NCBI GenBank assembly: GCA_002359735.1
Contig: DENS01000006.1
Location: 2,282-23,893, forward strand
Source: Micavibrio sp. UBA2638
GTDB taxonomy: Bacteria > Pseudomonadota > Alphaproteobacteria > Micavibrionales > Micavibrionaceae
Direction of reading: 5' to 3'
DNA length: 21,612 nucleotides
Shown: piece after piece, positions 6,520 through 15,384 of the stretch
Layout: every line of letters begins with the position of its first letter
Numbering within the stretch: the stretch's first letter is position 1
Translations under genes and position numbers: made by a program
The notes under the pieces: generated by a model
Databases searched by the model: none
Told to the model about the DNA's origin: nothing
What the model saw: only the letters and a program-made list of their open reading frames with translations

Positions 6520-8616
6520 ATGCTTTATTGGGTGGTAATAGGATTATTTTTATTTGCTTTGGGCGTTTTGTCCACGGCCTTACTGATTTCCTGTCGTAAT
6601 CAGCGCCGGTCAAAGGAAATTATGGAGGGCATTTTGAGCGCCTCTATTTACGGCAAGGTTTTGTTTGATGAAGAGGGGGATTTTTATGCGGCCAACCAAT
6701 CGGCTCATAAAATCATTGAAAGTCTAACAGAACATCCGGAAACCTTTAATCAACAGGAACTGGTTGATTTCATGTTTGATAACGCGGTGGATATGGATGA
6801 AAATTTGCGCAATGCGATCGTCAGCTACACCGACCCCTATAGTGGGCAGGAAGAAAATTTCCGCGAAGTTGTGCAATTGAAAAACGGGCGGTTGTTCCTG
6901 ATTATCGCGCAAAAAACCAAATTGAAATATACGCTGTTCATTTTGTTTGATATCAGCCGGCAATGGCGGCAGGAAGCCAGCTTTACGTTGTTGGGGGAGA
7001 AGAATAACCAGTTGATGATGGCGATTGAGGCCGCCAGTGTCGGGGTGATTATTTCAACCCCCAAGCGGCGCGGCAACCCGGTTTCTTTCGTGAATTCGGC
7101 GGCGGGTCTTATGACCGGTTTTGCCAAGGAAGATCTGGCCGGTAAATATTGGTGGCAGTTGTTTGAGGTCTTTGACAAAGACGAGATGTTTGACAGTTTG
7201 ATTGAGGCCGCCTTCGAACGCAAAAGCCCGGCAGAAATATCCCTTAGCCGTGTTGATGAGGATGGCCGGTCACACTGGTACAGTATGGCCATTACTCCGG
7301 TTCTGGATGATTATGGCGCCGTTGATTTGTTTATTGGCATTTTAAAAGATACGACAGACCTGAAGGTGAAAGAGGCCGAATTTTTCCAGGCCCAAAAGCT
7401 GGAAGCGCTGGGGCAGCTCTCTGCCGGTATTGCCCATGACTTTAATAATATTCTTTCGATCATTGACGGCTATACCAGATTGGCCAGTAAAAAACTGGAT
7501 AGTGATGCCGCGGTGTGTGAGGATTATCTGCAAAGGGTTTGTACCGCCACCCAGCGCGGCGCGGCACTTACCAAGCGCTTGCTTACCTTTTCCCGGCACA
7601 AGGTGGTCGCCGAAAAAACATCTGATTTGCGTCAGGTCGTGCAAGATCAGGAAATACTGCTCAGCGCTGTTCTGGACCCCTCTATAAAACTGGTTATGCA
7701 GGCAGCCGATGAAAACGTATTCGTTAAATCATCGCCCGATGTCATTTCGCAAATTCTTATGAATTTGGTCATCAATGCCCGTGATGCGATTGAGGCAGAA
7801 AGCGGCACCATTACAATTCATGTGGACCATCCGAGCGCCGCGGCCTTGCCGGATGATATTTCCGCCAGGCTGGATGATGAGCGGGATTATGCGCGCTTGT
7901 CCGTTGCCGATACGGGCTGTGGGATGGATCAAAACACGCGGGAGAAATTATTCGATCCGTTTTTTACCACGAAGTCGGCAGATAGGGGAACCGGGCTTGG
8001 TATGTCGGTTGTTTATGGTCTGGTAAAGGATATGGATGGCTATATTGATATTCAATCGGCGCCCGGGGACGGCAGTGTTATCTCTATTTATCTGCCGCTT
8101 TCCAGTGATGTGCCGGAGGAAGTGTCCCTGGCACCAATGGAGGTGGAAGGCAAGTATTTAAGCCGTTATACCGCCATGGTCGTCGATGATGAACCGGATG
8201 TTCTGGAGATTACCTGTTCGATGCTGCGGGATGTCGGTATGACCGTCATCGAGGCCGTGAATGGCAATGACGCGCTGGCCAAGCAGGATGAATATGAGGG
8301 CAAAATCGATATTCTGGTGACGGATGTTTTGATGCCGGAATTAAACGGGATTAAATTGGCCGAGTTGTTTTTGTCACTGCGACCGGATACCAATGTCCTT
8401 TATATCAGCGGCTATCCGGCCTTGCGTGATGATGATCATATCCAGATACCCGAACATTCGCCGTTCCTGGCAAAACCGGTTGAGTATGAAAAACTGATTG
8501 GCTTAATCGGGGAGCTGGTCAGCCACCCGGGGAATATGAATGAAGAGAATGATTTGATGAAAGATCAAAGTCATTGGACATTCGAATATGCGCGGGACAA
8601 ACAGGTCAAAAAATAA
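6520..8616 (+). CDS. CckA-like hybrid sensor histidine kinase
   Basis: A 698-residue protein with one N-terminal membrane helix (residues 4-25) and no sizeable periplasmic loop. Two PAS-like regions follow (about 35-150 and 160-283), then a HisKA domain with phospho-acceptor H306 in SAGIAHDFNN. The HATPase has N-box N419 (LMNLVINARDAI), G1 DTGCGMD (464-470), F-box LFDPFFTTK and G2 GTGLGMS (490-496). A C-terminal receiver has D556/D557, phospho-acceptor D602 and K652. Domain order, length and the AHDFNN motif resemble CckA, the cell-cycle kinase acting through ChpT on CtrA and CpdR. However, several CckA-typical strings are altered, for example MDGYI where CckA has SDGWI, so a CckA paralogue is as likely as the orthologue. 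The stop is 19 bp before the next response regulator, a probable partner. It is divergent from the YjbH-like gene. Confidence 0.82.
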   Translation: MLYWVVIGLFLFALGVLSTALLISCRNQRRSKEIMEGILSASIYGKVLFDEEGDFYAANQSAHKIIESLTEHPETFNQQELVDFMFDNAVDMDENLRNAIVSYTDPYSGQEENFREVVQLKNGRLFLIIAQKTKLKYTLFILFDISRQWRQEASFTLLGEKNNQLMMAIEAASVGVIISTPKRRGNPVSFVNSAAGLMTGFAKEDLAGKYWWQLFEVFDKDEMFDSLIEAAFERKSPAEISLSRVDEDGRSHWYSMAITPVLDDYGAVDLFIGILKDTTDLKVKEAEFFQAQKLEALGQLSAGIAHDFNNILSIIDGYTRLASKKLDSDAAVCEDYLQRVCTATQRGAALTKRLLTFSRHKVVAEKTSDLRQVVQDQEILLSAVLDPSIKLVMQAADENVFVKSSPDVISQILMNLVINARDAIEAESGTITIHVDHPSAAALPDDISARLDDERDYARLSVADTGCGMDQNTREKLFDPFFTTKSADRGTGLGMSVVYGLVKDMDGYIDIQSAPGDGSVISIYLPLSSDVPEEVSLAPMEVEGKYLSRYTAMVVDDEPDVLEITCSMLRDVGMTVIEAVNGNDALAKQDEYEGKIDILVTDVLMPELNGIKLAELFLSLRPDTNVLYISGYPALRDDDHIQIPEHSPFLAKPVEYEKLIGLIGELVSHPGNMNEENDLMKDQSHWTFEYARDKQVKK

Positions 8617-8635
8617 GAAGAGGAGGATATAAACA

Positions 8636-9067
8636 ATGACAGGAAGTTTGGTGGATTTACGTATCCTTTTGGTGGATGATCAACTGGAATCACGCTCATT
8701 ACTGCGCAATATGCTTGGCGAATTGGGCGTAACGCAGGTTTTTGACGCTCCGGACGGGCGCGAAGCGTTATCCTTTCTGGATGATGCGTTTGATATGATT
8801 GATATGATTGTCTGTGACTGGAATATGCCCAATATGAACGGCGTGGAATTGTTGCGGCAATTACGCACAGTTGACCCGGATACGCCGTTTTTGATGGTGA
8901 CAGGGCGCGGCGATTTTGAATCCGTCGTCGAGGCAAAGAGCAGCGGCGTCGATGGCTATATTTTAAAGCCGTTTTCGGCCACTCAGCTAGAGGCGAAATT
9001 GCGTATTTTGCTTCAGAAAATGAATGCGAGTAACGAAGATAAAGGGAATAAATCCTCTTTGGCCTGA
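8636..9067 (+). CDS. Single-domain response regulator (CheY-like)
   Basis: A 143-residue receiver domain with acidic residues D14/D15, phospho-acceptor D61 (VCDWNMPNMNG), T89 (LMVTGRGD) and K111 (YILKPFS). A hydrophilic tail of about 15 residues follows, with no DNA-binding domain. The DWNMP motif is typical of chemotaxis-type CheY proteins. Translation should be efficient: AGGAGG (8621-8626) lies 9 nt before the ATG, the strongest Shine-Dalgarno in the window. It follows the hybrid kinase by 19 bp and precedes glpD by 26 bp, so it is probably a phosphorylation partner of that kinase in one transcript. The output partner is unknown. Confidence 0.88.
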   Translation: MTGSLVDLRILLVDDQLESRSLLRNMLGELGVTQVFDAPDGREALSFLDDAFDMIDMIVCDWNMPNMNGVELLRQLRTVDPDTPFLMVTGRGDFESVVEAKSSGVDGYILKPFSATQLEAKLRILLQKMNASNEDKGNKSSLA

Positions 9068-9093
9068 TGCGTTCATGCGTTACTCTATAGGGC

Positions 9094-10653
9094 ATGAACA
9101 AACAGCAACAGCATTACGATCTTTGTGTGATTGGCGGGGGCATTAACGGGGCCGGTATTGCCCGGGATGCCGCGTTGCGCGGCCTGTCTGTTTTGTTGCT
9201 TGAGATGAATGATCTGGCCAGCGCGACGTCCTCGGCCAGTACGAAACTGGTTCACGGCGGTTTGCGTTATCTGGAATTTTATGAATTTTCATTGGTGCGC
9301 GAGTCCCTGCAGGAACGTGAACGGTTAATGGGAATTGCGCCGCATATCATTTGGCCGCTTTCGTTTGTTTTGCCGCATCATGCGGCCATACGTCCATTGT
9401 GGATGATCAGGGCAGGGCTCTTTTTGTATGATTTTTTGGGCGGGCGCCGAAAAAGACTTCCTTCATCGCGATATGTTGCCTTGAAAAAACATGACTATGG
9501 GGCGCCGCTCAAAGACCAGTATGCGAAAGGGTTTTCTTACGCTGATTGCTGGGTACAGGATTCCCGCCTGGTGATTTTAAATGCCATGGATGCGCAAAAA
9601 CACGGGGCCACGGTGTTAACCCGCCATAAGGTGACCGGGCTGAAGGGGGATAAAACAGGGTGGAACGTATCGTACCGCAGCATAAATGCTGCGCCGGATG
9701 AAACGGATAAGACAGATGGGCCGGATGGGCCGGATGCAACAACCACTATTCGCGCGGATATGGTGGTCAATGCCGCGGGGCCATGGGCCGAACATTTGCT
9801 GCAAGAAAACGGGTTTTATGCAAAGGATCAATCCCTGCCGCATTTGCGCCTTGTTAAAGGAAGTCATATCGTTCTCCCCCGCCAGTATGACGGTGATCAG
9901 GCCTATATATTGCAACAAAAAGACGGGCGCATTGTTTTTGCCATTCCATATGAAACGGATTTTACCCTGGTTGGCACAACCGATGAACCGGTCGATCAGG
10001 ATAGCCCTGTGGTTTGTATATCCGATTCTGAAACCGCTTATCTTTGCAATGCTTATAATGATTTTTTCAAAAAAGCGATTGCGCCATCCGATGTTGTCTG
10101 GAGCTTTAGCGGCGTGCGGGCCTTGTTAGATGATGGTGAGGATGAAGCCAGAGCCGTGACCCGTGATTACAAAATCTATCACCATGATCATTATGCTGCG
10201 CCTATGCTGAGTATTTTTGGCGGTAAGATCACGACCTACCGTAAATTAGCCAAACAAACGGTGGACCGCCTTATGCAGTTATCCGGCCGCAAAGGCGATT
10301 GTATGACGGGGGTAAAGCCACTTCCCGGCGGTGATATCGAAGATGGCGATATGGATTTTTTCATGCGGCGTTTACAACATGCTTTTGCCTGGCTGCCGGA
10401 AAAATTGCTGCGGCGTTATGCTGTGCATTACGGAACATGCGTTTATTCCATGTTATCCGGCGCCACGTCATTTGAAACGATGGGCCGGCATTTCGGGGAC
10501 GGCGTTTATGAATGTGAGATCCGGTATTTGCTGGGCCATGAATTTGCCGAAAATCTGGATGATATATTATGGCGGCGCACGAAACTGGGGCTGCATATTT
10601 CTGAGGAAACAAAACGCAATATTGAAAATTTTATCAGGGAGTTAAAGCAGTGA
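9094..10653 (+). CDS. glpD: Aerobic glycerol-3-phosphate dehydrogenase
   Basis: A 519-residue FAD-dependent, membrane-associated enzyme that oxidises sn-glycerol 3-phosphate to dihydroxyacetone phosphate and passes electrons to quinone. The N-terminal dinucleotide fold is DLCVIGGGINGAGIARDAAL (9-28), and the family signature ASTKLVHGGLRYLE spans about 48-61. Further blocks are VVNAAGPWAEHL and IFGGKITTYRKLA, and a C-terminal helical domain follows. The length fits GlpD. Residues 205-220 form a short Asp/Thr/Gly/Pro-rich loop (DKTDGPDGPDATTT) that looks like a species-specific insertion. The last four bases overlap the start of glpK. It follows the response regulator by 26 bp with only a weak AGGG close to its ATG. 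Confidence 0.95.
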   Translation: MNKQQQHYDLCVIGGGINGAGIARDAALRGLSVLLLEMNDLASATSSASTKLVHGGLRYLEFYEFSLVRESLQERERLMGIAPHIIWPLSFVLPHHAAIRPLWMIRAGLFLYDFLGGRRKRLPSSRYVALKKHDYGAPLKDQYAKGFSYADCWVQDSRLVILNAMDAQKHGATVLTRHKVTGLKGDKTGWNVSYRSINAAPDETDKTDGPDGPDATTTIRADMVVNAAGPWAEHLLQENGFYAKDQSLPHLRLVKGSHIVLPRQYDGDQAYILQQKDGRIVFAIPYETDFTLVGTTDEPVDQDSPVVCISDSETAYLCNAYNDFFKKAIAPSDVVWSFSGVRALLDDGEDEARAVTRDYKIYHHDHYAAPMLSIFGGKITTYRKLAKQTVDRLMQLSGRKGDCMTGVKPLPGGDIEDGDMDFFMRRLQHAFAWLPEKLLRRYAVHYGTCVYSMLSGATSFETMGRHFGDGVYECEIRYLLGHEFAENLDDILWRRTKLGLHISEETKRNIENFIRELKQ

Positions 10654-12143
10654 AGACCGATAAAACCCTTTTGGCGATAGATCAGGGAACAACCAGTTCA
10701 CGGGCGATTTTATTTTCCAATGCCGGTGATGTGTTGAACGTGCAGCAAAAAGAACTGAAGCTGCATTACCCGCACAATGGATGGGTGGAACAGGATGCCC
10801 GCGATATATGGCATGATACGCTGGGGGTTTGCAGGAAATTATTGGGCACAATCGGGGCGGAGGCCGTTTCGAATATTGCTGCTGTGGGGATTACAAATCA
10901 GCGCGAAACGACGATATTGTGGGATCGCAAGACGGGGGAACCGGTTTATAATGCCATTGTCTGGCAAGACCGCCGTACGGCCGATTATTGCAAAACGTTA
11001 AAAGATGCCGGGCATGAAGATACGGTGCGGGCCAAAACGGGGCTTTTGCTTGATCCTTATTTTTCTGCAACAAAAATTGCATGGATTCTGGATCATGTCG
11101 ACGGGGTGCGGCAAAGGGCGGAGGCCGGGGACATTGCCTTTGGCACAATTGAAACCTATTTGCTGTGGAAGTTAAGCAACGGCCGTTCGCATATCAGTGA
11201 CGTCAGCAATGCATCCCGTACCATGCTGTATAATATCGTGCAGCAAAAATGGGATGAAGAGTTATTGTCCTTGTTTGATATTCCACGCGCAATATTGCCT
11301 GAAGTGGTTGATAATGCCTATGATTTTGCTGAAATAGATCCGCAGCATTTTGGCGCCGGGCTGAAGGTTTGCGGCGCGGCAGGGGACCAGCAGGCCGCCC
11401 TGATCGGGCAGGCGTGTTTTGAAACCGGTATGGTCAAATCAACCTATGGCACCGGGTGTTTTGCTTTAATGAATATTGGTGAAGATTTCAGGGCTTCGGA
11501 AAACCGGTTATTGACCTCTATCGCTTATCGGCTAAACGGAACGACGAATTACGCAATTGAGGGGTCTATCTTCGTGGCGGGGGCCGCGGTGCAGTTTTTG
11601 CGCGATAATTTACAGTTTTTTCACAACGCCGCGCAAAGCGAAGCCCTGGCCACCAGTGTTGCGGATACGAACGGCGTGTATTTTGTTCCGGCCTTTACCG
11701 GCCTTGGGGCGCCATATTGGAACCCGCACGCCCGCGGCGCCATTACCGGTTTAACGCGGGAAAGCTCGCAGGCCCATATTACCCGTGCCGCGCTGGAGGC
11801 GCAGGCGTATCAGACTTATGACCTTTTGGGCGCGATGGAACGTGATAGCGGCGGCGCGGCGCTGGAAACCATTCGGGTTGACGGCGGTTTGGTGGCCAAT
11901 GAATTTGTTTGCCAATTTCTGGCCGATATTCTGAATGTTACAATCGAGGTGCCGAAAGTTATTGAGACCACGGCATGGGGGGCGGCGTCACTGGCCGGGC
12001 TGCAAAGCGGGCTGTATGCTGATTTTTCCGATCTATCCAGCCGCTGGGGCGGGGCTCGTTACTACAGCCCCTCTATGCCCGCGCAAAAGAGAACAGCCCT
12101 CATAGAGGGCTGGAAACGCGCAATCGGTATGTTGCTGGATTAA
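10650..12143 (+). CDS. glpK: Glycerol kinase
   Basis: A 497-residue FGGY-family kinase that phosphorylates glycerol with ATP to give glycerol 3-phosphate, the substrate of the preceding GlpD. The N-terminal phosphate loop is AIDQGTTSSRAILF (9-22). The substrate region has NQRET (83-87) and WQDRRT (105-110), and the catalytic base is D246 in CGAAGDQQAAL. The FGGY signature region reads GGLVANEFVCQFLADIL. The start is GTG, with the TGA stop of glpD inside the same four bases (10650-10653), implying translational coupling. It ends with TAATAA and converges on the FecR-domain gene with 17 bp between stops. No glycerol facilitator or GlpR repressor gene is present in the window. Confidence 0.95.
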   Translation: MKTDKTLLAIDQGTTSSRAILFSNAGDVLNVQQKELKLHYPHNGWVEQDARDIWHDTLGVCRKLLGTIGAEAVSNIAAVGITNQRETTILWDRKTGEPVYNAIVWQDRRTADYCKTLKDAGHEDTVRAKTGLLLDPYFSATKIAWILDHVDGVRQRAEAGDIAFGTIETYLLWKLSNGRSHISDVSNASRTMLYNIVQQKWDEELLSLFDIPRAILPEVVDNAYDFAEIDPQHFGAGLKVCGAAGDQQAALIGQACFETGMVKSTYGTGCFALMNIGEDFRASENRLLTSIAYRLNGTTNYAIEGSIFVAGAAVQFLRDNLQFFHNAAQSEALATSVADTNGVYFVPAFTGLGAPYWNPHARGAITGLTRESSQAHITRAALEAQAYQTYDLLGAMERDSGGAALETIRVDGGLVANEFVCQFLADILNVTIEVPKVIETTAWGAASLAGLQSGLYADFSDLSSRWGGARYYSPSMPAQKRTALIEGWKRAIGMLLD

Positions 12144-12160
12144 TAAAAATCCGGCAGGCA

Positions 12161-15130
12161 CTAGACGGCTACGCCGTCAATTGTTGTGGCGATGTCGGTA
12201 TCAACCAGCAAGGTGACATCGGCGCCGTCCGAGAAGAATATGTCGTAGACATCACCGCTTGTGGTGTCTGTCACGGTTCCGCCGCTTGTAAACCCGCTGC
12301 CTTCTGTATCAAAGTCCAGCGTATCGGATGCATCACCGCGCAAAACCAGGGTGTTTTTATGATCGGTCATATCAAAGACATCTGTTCCGGTCAGGGTGAT
12401 CGTGTTGGCGACGCCGTTATTGGTGTCCAGAATTTCAATATTCTGGATGATATCATTATCAATCGCTGTGAAATCAATCATGCCGCTACCATTACCGTAG
12501 GCAACATGATCGCCGAATTTTAAGGTATCACCGTTGCCATTGAAAGAACGGGCGGCCTGCCCATTCTGGACGGTGTTCTGGAAGTTAATAAAGAACGGGT
12601 TTGTCAGGCTGTCCTGACCGCCGTCAATGACCGTGTTAGTCGATGTCGTGGCTTGCAGCTGGGCCAGCACATCATTTGTTTCAAATGAAAATTCAATGAT
12701 GTCATTGCCGCTGTTACCATAGATATAATGGTCAGCGCCGTCTTTGCTGATTATATAGTCTTCCCCATCCCCCAGCGAGATGTCGTTGTACTGACCAGAT
12801 GTCAGTGTGACAACGTCATTACCGGCGGCGGTGTCGATGAAGCTGTTGAAAGAATTGATTTCAATAATGTCATCAGAGCTCCAGAATGTGACGGTTCCGC
12901 CCGATCCATTTAAATCGGTCCCAATATGGGCGGTGTCTTCCGCATAAAAGACGCCTGATATATTATTTCCGCTACCGTTGGTCAGTGTTCCGGTTGATTG
13001 GTACAGATTCATGGAAATAACATCTTCTTCAACCCCGTCGACATAGATCTTGAGATCAATCAATCTGCTGCTACTGATCATGCTCGTGGGCACCGTAAGG
13101 GTGAAAAGACCATCGCCGGCCATATTGGCGCTTTCAATATCGGCGGCCAACAGGTCTGCATTGGCGTTGTTCAGATATGGTGTAATACCGGAGTCATAAA
13201 TTTCATTTCCGGCATCGAAAATTTTAACGGTAACAGTGGGGTCTTGCCCAAAATCTTCGTCAAAGGCATCCTTGGCAAAGTTATAGCTCCAGCTTTGCCC
13301 TTGACCTATTTGCCCCGCATTTGCCTGCGCATAATAAAAGGCCGGGTCATCGGCATCAATGACATTGACATTGATGGCACCAGTGAAGGAATTTGTTCCA
13401 CTCGCGTCACTGGCGTTAAAGCCGACATTAAAATTGTTCAGGGCTTCATAATCCAGATCAAACCCAGACTTTAGCATAACATAGGCCTCGCCCGCCGATG
13501 CGCCGCTTGTGACCTGGAAGAAGTCACTGTATGGCCCTGTCAGTGCGATAGAGGCAACATCCAGGTTTGGATCATATAGCGTGGCCACCTGTGCCCCCAG
13601 AACATTTTCCGTCACCGAAAAGTTTTGCGTGCTGACACTGAATGTCTGCGGCGGTGGTGGTGGTGGTTGTGTTACGATTGGCGGCGGCTGTGTTGCTGTT
13701 GTCTCACCATTTGCTGTTTGTGGTGGTGGTGGCTGGCTGGTCGTGCCGCCTGATCCTGTTGGGCTGGTTGTTGTCGTCGTTCCGGCGCTGGTTGTTGTCG
13801 TCGTTCCGGTGCTTGTTGTTGTCGTTCCGGCGCTTTGCAGGCCGCCGTTGCTGCCCATGGCGGGCTGCATGGGGGCCGGGGCCGGTTCGGAGGCACCCAT
13901 TTGTGCCGTGTCCGTGCCTTGTGTTTGGTCTGTGGCAGTGTCTTGCGCCCCGGCGGCTTCATCAGCGCCGCCTTCGGTGTTTCCTTCTGTATTTGACGCA
14001 TCGTCGGATGCGGCGGCCTCGTCCCCTTGCTGGGCGGCTTCACCGTCCTCGGGGGCTGCGCCCTCTACGGTGCCATCGGCGGCGCCGTCACCATCGCTAT
14101 CGACGGTGCCATCAACGGTGCCATCATCATTGGCATCCAGATTTTGTTCCTGGCCTTGGCCGGCCTCAGCGTCATTGCCCTGTTCAGTGCCTTGTTCATT
14201 GCCTTGCGCGGCCTTGGCTTGTTCTTGCGCGACATCATTAATGGATGAAAACAGCTGCGCGGCGACGCCGGATACGGATGAGAATTTCCCGGCCACATCA
14301 TTGGCGGCCATTTGGCCCATATTGTTAATGGTGCCGTTGGCGGTATCGAATTGGGCTGTTTCAAACTGGTTGGCCAGCGTCATTTCGTTGCCAAGACCGT
14401 CCCGCAGAACGATGGCCCCTTCAACAACGGTAATTTCGCCGTTATTCACATCACCGGCAATAATGGTTCCGCGAATACCGATGGATCCAACCGGGGTTTG
14501 AATGTGGACATCATCCGGGTCTTCCCGGCCAATAAAGCCAGAGGTAAAGACAAATACCCCTTTCAGTACCGAAAAGTTTGTGACGCCTTCGGATGTATCG
14601 GCATCATAGACATATTCATCAATGGCCAGACGCGCATCTTCCGATACGGCAAAGGATGTTTCATCAATAAACATGATATTGACGGCGCCATCGCCAGCGG
14701 TTTCGATAATGTCACCCTGGTAAATCGGTGTGCCGAGCTGGATTGGTTCGCTGGTGCCATCGGGATGCGTTACTGTTGCGCTGCCGGTTACTTCATGCAC
14801 CGCGCCGACCGGGGATTCATCGGTCATGGACCCGGCATTGGCATAAAGCGGGCTTGACTTGACGAAGGAATTGACCAGATCTGCGTTCAAATAAGACCCG
14901 TCGGGGGCGTGCAGTGTTGGCAATTCGGCCTGCGCGAAATAACTATCGATCACGACAGGGCCCTGGGGGCCTTCCAGAACCAGATCCATGCCATCACGGC
15001 TCAGCTCCGCGTCCTTGACATAGGCCGCATCGGGCAGATCTATGCGCTCCGCGCCGCCATCCAATGTTATCGTCTGGTTCTGATGTTCGCCTGTGGCGCC
15101 TTCAAAATTCTGAAAATCTTTATATCCCAT
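12161..15130 (-). CDS. Large FecR-domain, RTX-like surface or secreted protein
   Basis: A 989-residue acidic protein without a Sec signal peptide. Residues 1-100 are a prefix rich in beta strands. A FecR-like domain follows at about 105-255 (VGAVHEVTGSATV, IYQGDIIETAGDGAVNI, QTPVGSIGIRGT, ITVVEGAIVLRDG). About 305-430 is a low-complexity Gln/Glu/Asp/Ala/Gly stretch, about 430-515 a Thr-repeat and poly-Pro linker, and about 515-620 a cadherin-like domain (FSVTENVLGAQVATL...YEALNNF). Degenerate RTX calcium-binding nonapeptides follow in the C-terminal quarter (LGDGEDYII, KDGADHYIY, GNSGNDIIEF). This layout matches alphaproteobacterial FecR-domain adhesins exported by type I secretion through an uncleaved C-terminal signal. 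No ABC exporter, membrane-fusion protein or TolC gene is present here. The start is supported by AGGGGTG about 4 nt before the ATG. Function in adhesion is inference. Confidence 0.82.
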   Translation of the reverse strand: MGYKDFQNFEGATGEHQNQTITLDGGAERIDLPDAAYVKDAELSRDGMDLVLEGPQGPVVIDSYFAQAELPTLHAPDGSYLNADLVNSFVKSSPLYANAGSMTDESPVGAVHEVTGSATVTHPDGTSEPIQLGTPIYQGDIIETAGDGAVNIMFIDETSFAVSEDARLAIDEYVYDADTSEGVTNFSVLKGVFVFTSGFIGREDPDDVHIQTPVGSIGIRGTIIAGDVNNGEITVVEGAIVLRDGLGNEMTLANQFETAQFDTANGTINNMGQMAANDVAGKFSSVSGVAAQLFSSINDVAQEQAKAAQGNEQGTEQGNDAEAGQGQEQNLDANDDGTVDGTVDSDGDGAADGTVEGAAPEDGEAAQQGDEAAASDDASNTEGNTEGGADEAAGAQDTATDQTQGTDTAQMGASEPAPAPMQPAMGSNGGLQSAGTTTTSTGTTTTTSAGTTTTTSPTGSGGTTSQPPPPQTANGETTATQPPPIVTQPPPPPPQTFSVSTQNFSVTENVLGAQVATLYDPNLDVASIALTGPYSDFFQVTSGASAGEAYVMLKSGFDLDYEALNNFNVGFNASDASGTNSFTGAINVNVIDADDPAFYYAQANAGQIGQGQSWSYNFAKDAFDEDFGQDPTVTVKIFDAGNEIYDSGITPYLNNANADLLAADIESANMAGDGLFTLTVPTSMISSSRLIDLKIYVDGVEEDVISMNLYQSTGTLTNGSGNNISGVFYAEDTAHIGTDLNGSGGTVTFWSSDDIIEINSFNSFIDTAAGNDVVTLTSGQYNDISLGDGEDYIISKDGADHYIYGNSGNDIIEFSFETNDVLAQLQATTSTNTVIDGGQDSLTNPFFINFQNTVQNGQAARSFNGNGDTLKFGDHVAYGNGSGMIDFTAIDNDIIQNIEILDTNNGVANTITLTGTDVFDMTDHKNTLVLRGDASDTLDFDTEGSGFTSGGTVTDTTSGDVYDIFFSDGADVTLLVDTDIATTIDGVAV
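13767..13835 (-). repeat. In-frame tandem repeat encoding a Thr-rich linker
   Basis: Three head-to-tail units of 24, 24 and 21 bp (13767-13790, 13791-13814, 13815-13835) encode S-A/T-G followed by four or five Thr. Unit length is a multiple of three, so copy-number change by slippage would keep the frame and only alter linker length. The repeat lies between the acidic low-complexity region and the cadherin-like domain of the FecR-domain protein. Confidence 0.85.
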
Positions 15131-15195
15131 TTTACACCCCTAATTTACGCATTTATCGGCATGATCGTGTCATCATGAATACCTTAAAAATCCCG

Positions 15196-15209
15196 CCCTG
15201 TTTCCAGGG
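15196..15209 (-). promoter_or_regulatory. GNRA-type hairpin in the leader of the FecR-domain gene
   Basis: On the minus strand CCCTG-GAAA-CAGGG forms a five-pair stem with a GAAA tetraloop, followed by CGGGATTTTT. It lies about 65 bp upstream of the FecR-domain start and just downstream of the longer hairpin at 15217-15241. The leader thus contains two consecutive stem-loops, resembling an attenuator or structured 5' untranslated region. I do not recognise a riboswitch class. Confidence 0.35.
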
Positions 15210-15216
15210 AAGTCCA

Positions 15217-15241
15217 CCCATATCTTAAAAGTATATATGGG
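15217..15241 (-). promoter_or_regulatory. Hairpin with shared motif, copy 1 (upstream of FecR-domain gene)
   Basis: CCCATAT and ATATGGG form a perfect seven-pair stem around an 11-nt loop. The minus-strand sequence includes ATACTTTTAAGA, which recurs with one extra T in the hairpin upstream of bdhA (16232-16251). TATACT within it could also serve as a -10 element, but no good -35 is visible at the right distance. Confidence 0.4.
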
Positions 15242-15384
15242 AAACCTTTAAAAAGACGTAAGGAATTGATAAAAATTTATCTAATTTTTGTGCTAAATCA
15301 GTTTGCGTTTTCTGGTAAACGCCTGCTGATGGCGGGCGGCGGCAATAGGGGGTGCGGTTAAGAAAAAGTGTTTTATGCGGTAAA

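Noticed and set aside
12164..12178. GACGGC-TAC-GCCGTC hairpin between the convergent ends of glpK and the FecR-domain gene.
   Set aside because: It lies in the last codons of the FecR-domain gene and has no adjacent T run on either strand, so a terminator call is not supported.
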